DNA from: Byssothecium circinans
Taxonomy: Eukaryota > Ascomycota > Dothideomycetes > Pleosporales > Massarinaceae
Assembly (NCBI GenBank): GCA_010015675.1
Contig: ML977010.1
Location: 169,502-233,501, forward strand
Length of the DNA stretch: 64,000 nt
Reading direction: 5' to 3'
Shown: piece by piece, positions 11,544 through 22,477 of the stretch
Numbering within the stretch: the stretch's first letter is position 1
Layout of the letters: each line of letters starts with the position of its first letter
Made by a program: the position numbers and the translations under genes
Notes under the pieces: generated by a model
What the model saw: only the letters and a program-made list of their open reading frames with translations
Told to the model about the DNA's origin: nothing
The model's database searches: none

Positions 11544-13210
11544 TCAATCCATTGACCCCCTTCTCGTCCGTTTCATAGGTGGCAGCGAATGATCCGCAGC
11601 ACTGAGCTGCAAGATGATCTCCGCCGCATCGAGCTCTTTCCGAGTATGCTTACCATCTCCCATCCGCACTGTGCGACTCTCTTCATCCGACTCAGCCATC
11701 GACGTCGCAGTCAGCGGTCGATTGAAATATTCTCGGTCCCTATACAAAGCCTCGCCAAAAGTGACCTTTGAATGCGTCCGCTTTGTCCGAAGCGGCTCGA
11801 CGTCATCGTAATAACCGCCTGGCACCGATGTGGGCAGGATACGTTGAATAGGAGGCAGGTATCGATGATGTTGCTGCTGATGCTGGAGCTGAGAATGAAC
11901 CTGAGCCGGCGAACTAAACGTCGGCGAATGCAAGACTGACGGCGAAGCAGGAGACTGCGACCCATTCACCGACGTCCACGTCGTACTCCTCGGCGAAACC
12001 TGGGGCGAATAGACATACTTATCACTATAATCGCTCTCAGTACCCCATCCACTTTCCTCCGACGTCCTCGGTTTCTCTCCTTCGCGCTCGTCCCTCCAGG
12101 ACGGTGTTCCGAACTGCATGTTCGGACTCCTGAAGTCCCTCCCTCGGGATGTCGTCGTGGTGGTAGGAGGAGGGGCCCGAAGCGAGGCTAACACCTTGTA
12201 CGAAGCGCCTTCGACGCGGAACCGATCGGTCTCTAAGGTGCAAGTGCGGACTATGGCGGGGTCGATGAGGAACTTTGCGAAGTTGGGGTCTTTGGGGTGG
12301 AGACAGAGGGAGGGGAAGTCGTTGCCGAAGACGGGGGTGAGGACCCAGCGGATGGCGTGGCAGAAGGTTGCTGCGACGGCTTTGGCGGCCTGGTAGGGCA
12401 TCCAGTATCCTTTTCTTCATTGTTAGTTAAAGTCCTAGCAGTTCAGATCGACTTGGGATGGGGAAGCGTGATAGGAAATGGGACGGACCTTGGCAAACTA
12501 GCGCTCCGCCTGTGATGCTGTAGCTTATGTCTTTGAGGCCGGGGTTCTCTCGGAGAGCTTTAGCAGGTACGGTCTGGAAATGTGAGTTTCTTTCCTCCGT
12601 GCGGAGAGGGGACCATGGGCTGGTAACTTACCTTGGTGTACTTCAGCGACTTGAAGAACGGCGTCATGCGCACGAGTCCGACGTTGTAGTCCCAGACGAC
12701 TACATATTCCTTGTCTTCACCGGGAATATGGTACGTATACTGGAACACTATCCAGACTTGTCAGTATCGCAATCCCTGTATCGAAAGAAAAAGAGATGGA
12801 AAGAAGAAGGGTAACTCACTCTCAAAAGCATCCCTACCCGTCTTCTCCATGAAGTCCTTCTTATCGCTATTATACGGGATATGCCTAACCCCCTTCTTCA
12901 ACACCTCGCCCTTGCCCATAGGAAACACGCGAAATCGTCGATGCTGCTCTACCAGGTCCTCCGCCTCAATGTCAGTCGACGTCGAAGGGTCGTACGGTGG
13001 GTAGTTTACGAAACCGACGGTCTTTGTGCCTTCGCTGAAGATGGGCGCGTCTTTGGGAATCTTTTGCCGCTTGGGGAGCGCGGAGTAGCGGTGGACGCGG
13101 GTGGAAGTGGGGAGCGGGTGGGGGGTGGATGCTGGGGTGGGTGATTCGGAACTGGGGTAGCTGTGGTGCGTGTCGCTGCAGAAGGGGTTGAGGAGGGATT
13201 GTATCTTCAT
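11544..13210 (-). CDS. XBP1: APSES/KilA-N transcription factor, Xbp1-like
   Basis: Four exons on the minus strand: 13210-12820, 12747-12632, 12573-12489 and 12409-11544. They give 485 residues. The DNA-binding region (about residues 60-230) spans the first exons, with the family blocks [107 protein letters not shown] (joined across introns) and LTPVFGNDFPSLCLHP. This layout is that of fungal APSES proteins of the Xbp1 group, known in yeast as a stress- and quiescence-induced repressor. The Ser/Pro/Gln-rich C-terminus is probably disordered. The third intron has the weak donor GTCCGT but a clear branch (TTAACTAAC). Over 9 kb of gene-free sequence lies upstream, consistent with a heavily regulated gene. 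Confidence 0.9.
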
Positions 13211-16200
13211 GGCTGTGTGTCTTTGTCTTGATTCTTGGTGGATGGGGTGGGGTGAGGGTCCTGGCGATATGTTCTTTCGTTGGGCTGTGCTCTTCATCTC
13301 GTTGATAGACGAGACTAACAACGCGCGCAGAAGTAGGTCCTCTCTGCAAAACTCCTTCTGTCGTTCAAGGCGGTATCGGCCGAAGGTGTTGTACCGTCTA
13401 CCCTTGTCGCAAAGCCGTGTATGTACCAGTCAAGGATGGTACTTGAGAGCAGGATACGAAACCCGGGACGGAAATGGGAAGAAGAGACTAGCAGACCTGC
13501 AGTGGAACGACTGTGCTTTGGGTAGGGTCCAAGTTTGGCGTGGGGAAGATCAGTAGGCGACGGAACGAGAAGGATGATCTGAAGCAAGGCGTTTGCGACT
13601 TGACCACGCGACGAAATGACAAGTCTACCACTACGAACAGGATCCACAACACCGATATCGCCTGTATTGGAACGCCGGTCACCTGAGAATGCGGTGGGGC
13701 TGGCGACTGTCGGATTGTTAGCTCTTGTATGTTCCAACAGTGGCTCAGGCAGGGAAGCTTTTGGGAGGGGTGGTGGATGAGAGACGTACTGCGCTGGAGA
13801 CTGATGGTAGAGATGACGGACGATCGGTCGCTTTGTTTCGTTGGAGGCTGCGTCTACGAAGGCGAAACGTCTGGAGTACGCTGGGTCTAGTCACTAGCCC
13901 GGATGGAAGGCCGGATGGGCCAACAAACGAGTATCCGTGGCGAACAGAAGATGTCGTTCGTCTCGCTTCGTGTCCAACGAATTTCGTTCACCTTCGGCTG
14001 TCCAGTGACTTTCGAGATGGGAACTGTGGGGTAGAAGTGACAAGTCAGCACGACATAGCAGGCCCGTCCAGATTGGAAAGAAAGATTGAAAAAGGTAAAA
14101 GATGTGGCGGAAGGTGTTTGTTGAGCGTGTTTAGTACCTTGACTCTTTCTTTGAAAGAAAGTTTGACGGTTTGCAGTCTCAGAGAAGAGGAAACACAAAC
14201 GCAGCGAATGTTTGAATCAAGTTTTGTTTTCTTGATATCGTTCAGATAGAACAAAAATCAACAATGATCGGAGCAGATCGAAAGGCTAGAGGTGGTACAT
14301 TGGTCGTCGTCTCTGTATTCCTCTTAAGCAGTCCCGACCTTTTCTTCTTTTCTCCACGGCCCGCTAGCTGTACACCACAACCACACCTAGCCGGTCTCCG
14401 GCGCCAAAGCTTGTCCGAGCTTCCCCTACTGCAGCTGCTCGTCCGGTGTGTTAGCGCAAGATAGATGGTCCTGAGTGCTTGTGTTTCAGAAGACACACAG
14501 AGCACACGCCGAATGGCTTGCCATGCTTGCCATGCTTGCCGGTTCAAGTGAGTGCTCATTGGACGAACGATTACTGCTGCCGAAATACAATTTGTTGGGA
14601 TGGGCCCTTTGGGTGTGGGTCAATGAGAGTGGCTGCGTATGTGTGCGTGCAGTGGCGGGGAATGGGTAGATCGAGGGTCACCCCTTGTCGTACGGCGTCA
14701 AACACTGACACCCAGGGCAATGATGGCTTCCCGCCTGCATTGAATTGCGTTGATCTTGAACCCTGCATGTATTCTGCATTACTGACCGGCCTATGTTACG
14801 ACTTCTTTGTTCTAAACATTTGGAATTTGAGTCCTCTCGTTCCTTTCGTTCGTCGGGTGAGAATGAGTAGCTGAGAGATTGAAGGACGTGCAAAAGAGAT
14901 GTGGGAAGAGAGATGATCTGATGACGCCTTTACTGCAAGCCATTCTTGCACGGTTTCTGAGAACAGACCTGACACGGACACTGAGGCTACAATTACCCTT
15001 CTTGGCATGGGAGAGACCGCTCTACCATCATTTCCCCTGTATAGCCGAGCAAGAACTCTCAAGCCACGAGCGAGTTGGCACTTCAGAGGCGGTAGCCACA
15101 AGCATATCTCAAGGCAAAACATCCTCACTCATGACCCTCGCCACAGCGCCTCAAGAGTCTTTCTCCCTCCCTCACCAATCCACAACCCAACCCAGCCTCG
15201 TCAAACAGCCAAAGCCTAACTCGTCACCAAGTGCAGTGTAGACGCGAGAGGAACGAATCGGTACCGGTTGTTTCCATGCAGACACCCGCGTGCACAAGCG
15301 CACGTCCCGCCGTCTTGGCCATGACCGACAGAGCTGTCAACAAACGTGCGAGCTTTTCCCTCTGTATCCCACTCACGGGTAGCTACGCAATTTAAAAGCC
15401 GCCGCCTCGGCAAGGAAAATTGGTTGGCTGGTGACCTGGGACGTATCGGTGAGATGTTAAGGAGGGAATACTCGAGCGCAGCGAGCCTCATCATCCGGGA
15501 TCAGAGTGATTGCTAAGAAATCCCTGTCCCTGAGAACTTCTTTGGGCCATTTTGGAAAAGCAGTAATATTGACGGGGTGATGGGGTGACGGGAGATTGAG
15601 CTTGCAAACAGGATAGAGGCGAGTTTTGATGGGAGTGAGACATGGCGTTTTCACTGCGCAGGAGTACAAGCACATATGCAGACTTGCATATGTTTATCAC
15701 AGTCGCTTGCATTTGTTGCTAGAGCTCTTCACCGGATGGCACGCACTCGCTCAGAGGACAAAGAAATGTCGTTTCAGATGAGAAAGAGCGGTGTTGAGTG
15801 TCTCAGTCTTGACCGCCTGCACAGTCCACTTCTCGCACAGCACGAGCATGGAATACCCACGTATCTGAAGAAAACCAAAACAAAAGTCTGAGGAGCAAAG
15901 GTCTACAGTGGCTTGTGGGCTGTAGTTGCGAACTGCAAGTCCACAGTACGAACGGTGCTCTCTAGCCCAGTGGCCCTTCCAAGTCCCAACATCGTTCCAG
16001 AACCACCACAGCGCTATGCAAGGACCGCACGACACCGCGTCTTCGAAGGCAAGGCTGGAGAAAAGAAAAGAACTCAAACCTGGCTGTCGGTGGCGTCAGT
16101 CATGTGGCTTCCACCCAAAAGATTCAGGCTCCCGCTGTCAAAGCTGCAGTTGGCCGGCGGTGAATAGCAATCCGGGCGATTCGGACAACGCATAACCGTC

Positions 16201-19200
16201 TTTTCGGTGCTGTCATTACAAAGACCCAGTTTCGGTCCGGTCAGCAGGTTCGGACCCGGTGTGATATTGATGCAGCGGTGCGGTGAGGCGCTCAAGTCAC
16301 GTAGGGCGATTGGTGCGGCTGCTGCGAGTCTGAGACTTGGGTCATGAGCTTCTGGCTTGATTGAGGTGGGGTGGTGATCAGCAATGTGAGTTCGATGAAG
16401 ACTTTGGCAGGAACATGGGCGTATTGCGCTCTTCTCCTTCTCCTTCCTCTTAGTACCGATATCGGGCAGCAACGAAGCATCGATAGATGCACGGAGGCTC
16501 AATGGTGAACTGAGAATCGGTTGCTCACGCTTTGACTTTCTTTCATTCGATGGAATTTGGATTTGATTCGAATGATACGTGACTAATGCTTGATGTTTCT
16601 GCCATCTGGAGAACACGCGTCGACTCCGTGTGCCGCTTCCGCATTGGCTACACAAATACATCATGCTGGATGGAAAGATAGACGATTTAGGCAGATTGTC
16701 ACTAGATGTCAGGCAAGTGGGCCATCATCAGCAATGGCTGTGGAAGCCGGCTCGCCATTTTCAACGTGCCTTCTCTTGTTGACAAAACGGTCCCTCATTG
16801 CAGAATCGGCGAGAAAGGCACCCGCGGAGGGCTGCATCCTAATTGCTTTTGTTTCGGCCAAAATCAGGCCAAAGCTCACGCAAAGGGAAGTTCAACGACA
16901 CAACTGTCACGACGTGAGCACTCTCTTTCTTACCTTGTATCTGTCTTGTCCTCCCAATAATGCTACTTCGTACGACGCAGCTGTCAAGATCTAGAATGCG
17001 AAGCCGAACCATGGTTTTGCAGGTGAGCCACGATACGCCAGGTACTCGCCCCTCCCGTCTTTCACTGCAGCGCTCCTGTTGTGATGCTCTACTTTCGGCC
17101 GCAAAGCTCCTGAGTGCTTCATTTAACCGGCCCCTCTTCCTTCCATGAGAAGAAATAGATTTCTACGCATTCTAATTCTATAGCCGCTAACTTAATGAGT
17201 AGGTCACGACCTTCTCCACGCAAAGTTCGTAGACTCACACAGTCTTCGAGCCTAATTCTCCGCAACACGCCATCAAGATCGTGGCTCATCGGCCACTAAG
17301 TTAGCGCCCTTCAACTCCACAGCCTAAGAGCCCACCATTCTCCCTAGCGCTCCTGTCAAACATCAATGACCTATCGGCATACAATCCCGTATCACCAGGT
17401 TAACCACAAACATACTTCTCCGAGAGGAAATCTGAGCATCTGATTCGTTTTCTTACTCAACCACTCAAGTTACGCTTGCTATCTCTCGTGTACAGTGTTA
17501 CGTACCAGAAACCGATCGAACCGTCCACGCTGGCTTCACGAGTCACTACTTCCGACCTCCGCACAAGCGCTCCCCCATCTGCTCACCTACACCAAAAAAC
17601 CTTCGCCCTGCATCGCTCCCACGCACCGCATACCTAGAACCCCAAACACAGCATAACCAAACTATCGATCCAAGGTGTACGCCCACTACAACAGCCTTTA
17701 CAAATCTCTCGCCCCTCTACAGCTCTCCTTCAGTAAACGTCCCGCATGCGACACGTAATGTACGCCCGCCATGTCAAAATCTCCGCATTTTCCCGTGCAG
17801 CCAGCCGTTACAGATGATCGTAGCACACACTCACTGACAGTGACTGACAGGATGGAGATACCAAACAAGCTCGCCCATCCTCACACATACACGCACACAC
17901 ACGTAAGCGTCGAGCCTCACACTCACTCTGCGCCACCAAAGAACAACCCAGGCACCATCGCATCCGCACCCGAGTCGCTGTCCCACCGAGCGCGGGGCAT
18001 CACTCGCACGTCCCACAGGACATAAACCCCAGCATGCTCCATTCTATATCGGAACTCTGATATAGCCACCATTTCCCTCCCATTCATTCCTCCTCCTTTA
18101 TATTATCCCGGAATAGGCATAGGTACCCCATCCACGCAATCTCGTTCGACCTCGTTATTCGAGGTTGTCGCCCCACGGGAATCGTGGTACAGATGACGCT
18201 TGCGAGAAACACAACAGGAGCCCATGACTGCGTCATCCTCACTGGCTGTTTGTCTGACAAATATGCAGGATGAATAGAATACAGACGCAGTCAGCTTCGA
18301 GGGCAGTGCAGGGCATTGCATGAGTGGAGTGGAGTGGGCTTCACCGCTTCTGGACTTGAACATTTACGGGTGACTGACAGCTGTCGTGATGCAGACAAGC
18401 TTTTGTGGCGCTTTTAGCCTACATGGCCGTGTGGTACGAGTAGATGGTTTGGGGGACGTCGGGGCGAGAAGTTGCGTTACCATGGTACGGACTGAGGTTT
18501 GGGGTTGACGAGTGGGATTATGCTTGTTTGGGTGGTGATTGTGTCAATGTGAGTTTTTGGCTGTATTTTGTTTATGTTCATTGGATATTGTATATTGGGT
18601 GTTGGGTGGCGAGGAGAGAAGGAGTATTTCTAAGAGGAAGACGAGCGGGTTCCACGGGGGGGAGATGAGGTCGATGGACGTTTTGTTCCCATCAGGCAGC
18701 GATGATGACACTTGTCGCTGCCCTCAATAGCACCGAAATAAGGTACATCTCTTCCCCCCCACTCCAAGTCCACACCCTCTTCCGAGACCATCCTACCAGT
18801 GCCTCCCCGCTGTCCGGTAATACATGCTATCCATCCCATCAGTCTCCTAGTCTCGCCCGAATACCAGACACGTCGTCAAGTGTCAAGTCCAACACACTAA
18901 CTACCCATCTGTGCCTCCACCATTGCCGAAGCCTGTCCATCCATTTTCCAAACACCACAACCATCCTTATACCTTATCAATCCATCCAAGGCGCCTAACT
19001 AGACCAGATAATGCTTGACATTGCTTGACTTACGGCAACTAACCTTTTCGCATTAGTACCACTAGTGCACTAACGCCGGAGGGGGGCCGTGAGACTATGG
19101 TTACTGACAGCTGCCTGACAGCCGTCTTTGTACGAGGGTGTGGCGTCTTCCTTTGGTACACCGGTGTGCAGTTACACGAACGGAAGAAGAGACGAAAGAT

Positions 19201-21250
19201 GTGAGGCAAGCTCAAGGTGTGACGAACGCCTGTTCATACCACGGTGGGATATCAAGCGAGAAGAGCCTATACGCTGCTACAGAACGACTTCCCCCAGGTC
19301 AGAAAAGACGAGGGAAGCAAGCTGTGAAAATATCTAGAAGAAAAAAAGGGTTTTCCCACTCTTCTACTAAACACGATACTCCCTACAGTCCACAGTGTTT
19401 CCTCAATCACCAGTTCCGGCAGTCTTCGTCATCCGTGTACACCATCCCAGCCAACACACCCCGTCGCACAAAGAAAGCGGAGGTACGCGCCATCCACCAT
19501 TCTCTTCCTCCACTGCTAGCCCACCCTTCCTCACCACCGATGCCGCGATGCGTCGCCGTCCTCTCGGAGGTTTCCCGAGCATCATCGGCAAGCGGAGCAT
19601 GATATCTCTTTTAGGGCATCCTCCGCATTGTGGTCCCCTTTTGACCAGTGACGGTGGGCGCTATAGAGTACCTAGGTACGTATGTACATACGCACCGATT
19701 CCACAAACGCTACTAGTAGAGGCCGTAGAGTGAACGTTCTATATATAAAAGTGCCTGGCCCACTTCCCCGGGCCCGCGAACTTGAACTTGAGGTTTGGGT
19801 AACGAGGCTATTGTTGAACTGGAATGGAGATAGTTTACTAGTTAGCCAATCGCTGAAAGCTTGAAGGTCGAACGAGATATAAATAGATACGGCATAGTTA
19901 GTAGGTAGTCTTCCTTAGGTGCTACACTAGGCTATGAAGGTGCTAATAGAGACCACTTTATCCATTGCGCTCAACAGGCCTAGTGTGAATTACTTCCATC
20001 GGTATGGTGAAGTATCGGTGGGCTGATTCCGAGCATACCACGTAGAATTGCCGCGGTCATCAAATCTCAAGGCTATAGGACGAAGTCCTAAGTAATTGAA
20101 CTCCATATCAACCTTTCTTGATTATATTTGGTGGCAGTTTCCTATATAAAACTGATATCTGTGGGATTTCTACATGTCGGACTTCGTCGTCACTGTTGGC
20201 TTAGTACCGCACTCTGGATTATCTTTGGTCACATCCTACAAAGAGCTTTTTTCTAATCCTGGCATAGATACACAATTAATCGCTTTCATACCGCTCTCGT
20301 CGCCTTATTTCTGCCCTATACTGCATTTTGCAGATAGTTTGGAAAATTATATCTTAATGCAACGCTCCCTTTCCCTTATTATTCCATTATTCCCTTTTTA
20401 TACCATCCTAGAATCACCACTTTACACATTTTATAATAAATATACTAGTCACTCTATAAGAATATCTAACAAACGCTATCCCGTCATTACTTCCCAATCT
20501 ACTATAAAGTAGTCTTATACACAACTCCCAACTTCCTTAAACCGCTCTTAACATCTTCTTCGTTTCTACTGTATTTCAGTACCTCACTTCTACACGATCC
20601 AACGCCAGAGCGTAAGCAGTAGCCGTAACAGTATCTTTACCAGAGCTACAGCAATTAGATCTACATCCTGATTAACTAGTCGATCAATCTGCACATATGG
20701 GTCCAATCTCCCCTCTCCTACTCTATCCCATCCAAAAAGATATGAGCCTTCCCTCCCAACGCCCCCAACCGCAAAGCCAACCCCAACCCCAACCCTGACA
20801 CCACATACATTCTCACCACCTCACTGATTGCAACATTCCAACATCCCCCTACGACCCCAACCCTTACTCCTTCCATCCCGCAATCCTTCCCTTCTCTCCT
20901 CCTCACTCAAAAAGCTAACCCTCTCTCCTCTCAAAACAGTAAACCCCACTTCCCTCCTTCCCTCCCCATCTCTCCCTCCCGTGCTCCCACGAATTGAATC
21001 CAGCGAAACGCACCACATGCAGCGCATATCACACCCTCACTCGCTCGCTTGCTCGGTCGGTGCCTGCGTCCATCGCCCGCGGTCGATCAGTTCATTTCCC
21101 CGCTCGCTCGCTCTCACTCCAAGGAAGTAGTGTCCGGTGTCCGGCGCCATTTACCCCGTCCCCGTCCTCGTCACTGCCCCCGTCCTCTTCCCTGTCCTCG
21201 TCCTTGTTTATATGCTCACTGGCTTACTGAAGGGTGGTTTACAGATACAC

Positions 21251-21452
21251 AAGGAGAAGGAGAAGGAGAAGGAGAAGGAGAAGGAGAAGGAGAAGGAGAA
21301 GGAGAAGGAGAAGGAGAAGGAGAAGGAGAAGGAGAAGGAGAAGGANNNNNNNNNNAAGGAGAAGGAGAAGGAGAAGGAGAAGGAGAAGGAGAAGGAGAAG
21401 GAGAAGGAGAAGGAGAAGGAGAAGGAGAAGGAGAAGGAGAAGGAGAAGGAGA
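21251..21452. repeat. (AAGGAG)n hexanucleotide tract, interrupted by gap
   Basis: A long perfect AAGGAG array of at least 190 bp on both sides of a run of ten N. The true length is unknown. The long Lys-Glu, Gly-Glu and Arg-rich frames here are products of the repeat. Confidence 0.95.
21346..21355. other. Assembly gap (10 N)
   Basis: Ten undetermined bases inside the hexanucleotide array, most likely a repeat-collapse point rather than a measured distance. Confidence 0.98.
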
Positions 21453-21530
21453 AAGGAGAAAGGAGAAAGGGGAAAGGAGAAAGGAGAAAGGAGAAAGGAG
21501 AAAGGAGAAAGGAGAAAGGAGAAAGGAGGA
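21453..21530. repeat. (GAAAGGA)n heptanucleotide tract
   Basis: It directly continues the hexamer array, with one more A per unit and a period of 7. One unit reads GGGGAAA. It suggests a slippage-derived variant of the hexamer. Confidence 0.9.
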
Positions 21531-21598
21531 CGGATTCCAAGTTCCAAGAAAAGGCGTAACTTAACCCTTAACCCGTATTGTATTCTTTTGATTTAGAC

Positions 21599-21643
21599 TT
21601 CAGAGTTCAGAGTTCAGAGTTCAGAGTTCAGAGTTCAGAGTTC
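21599..21643. repeat. (TTCAGAG)6 tandem repeat
   Basis: Six perfect 7-bp units plus a partial copy. Confidence 0.93.
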
Positions 21644-21852
21644 TTCTCTTCTGTTGGGTTTTAAGTTTGCATGGAAAGGGAAGCGTACTGGCTAGAACTG
21701 GTACTGATTGGTACTTGTCGTCCCCCTGATTCGAATTCAAATTTCGAACTCTCGTGAAGAGGATCGAATCGAAGCGATCAACACCACCCTTTTCCCTGCT
21801 CCCTGCTCACCTACCTACTCACAAAGCTCACAGAGCCCACAGCCCTATCATA

Positions 21853-21915
21853 TCCTCCATATCCTCCACATCTATCCTCCACATCTATCCTCCACATCTA
21901 TCCTCCACATCCTCC
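21853..21915. repeat. Pyrimidine-rich tandem repeat (CTATCCTCCACAT)n
   Basis: About three perfect 13-bp units flanked by partial units containing TCCTCCATA and TCCTCCACA. Confidence 0.8.
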
Positions 21916-21937
21916 CCTTCACATCACCGCCTCACCA

Positions 21938-21940
<3 letters not shown>

Positions 21941-22018
<78 letters not shown>
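21941..22018. repeat. (AC)39 dinucleotide microsatellite
   Basis: An uninterrupted AC/CA run of 78 bp. Confidence 0.97.
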
Positions 22019-22020
<2 letters not shown>

Positions 22021-22134
22021 ATCCACCATCCCTCAGCACAGCACAACCAAAACGTCCGTTCAGAATTAAACGCACTCATAAGATACTAAAACACTAAAAT
22101 GCCAGCACTAATCATACACATACACCTCTAACCT

Positions 22135-22190
22135 ATCCCCATCCCCATCCCCATCCCCGTCTCCATCCCCATCCCCGTCCCCACTCCCAA
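22135..22190. repeat. (CCCATC)n degenerate hexanucleotide tract
   Basis: CCCATC units with occasional CCCGTC or CTCCATC variants, about 290 bp beyond the 3' end of TOP2. Confidence 0.88.
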
Positions 22191-22477
22191 TGCACAAACG
22201 ACGCAGCTTGGTCCGCGCTCCCTTAGAACGCCACGCCGCACCCAGCACCCATATACCGCAGCCCAGCGCATATACGAGAAGAGAAAAGAAGACAGGAAAC
22301 GAAAGCCCATGCAGCGAGACCATGACCATAATCGGCAGCAAGTGAAAAGGAAGGGGAAAAAAAAAAAGGAAGCCCCAGCGCCATGCAAAGGAGTCCCAGA
22401 ACCGGGTATCTCACGCCATGCCATGCCATCCCACGCCATACCACACCACCCCTCACCCATATCTAGATCGGAACCAC

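Larger units (their letters stand above)
13211..22477. other. Gene-poor region upstream of XBP1
   Basis: More than 9 kb without a frame I can tie to a conserved product or build into a spliced model. The longest stand-alone frame is 16074-16664 minus (196 codons), unrecognised. The left part is the XBP1 promoter and 5' leader. CTGACAG occurs five times between 17834 and 19121. About 19900-20700 is AT-rich and may be a decayed repeat. 21251-22190 is a run of simple repeats with an assembly gap. Non-coding RNA or small-protein genes cannot be excluded. Confidence 0.55.

Noticed and set aside
13315..14249. Frames of 140 and 174 codons on opposite strands
   Set aside because: They lie in the XBP1 upstream region and overlap each other's ends. 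Composition-driven, with no recognisable product.
16074..16664. 196-codon minus-strand frame with several Cys
   Set aside because: It is the longest frame in the gene-poor region and could encode a small protein. It has no signal peptide, no recognisable family, low-complexity Ser/Pro/Arg content and no splice partners, so it was not called.
21560..21574. TTAACCCTTAACCC resembling telomere repeat
   Set aside because: The unit is TTAACCC, not the fungal CCCTAA, and there are only two copies. Not telomeric.
21049..21596. Frames rich in Lys-Glu, Gly-Glu, Arg or Leu repeats
   Set aside because: Direct translation of the AAGGAG array across an N gap; not genes.
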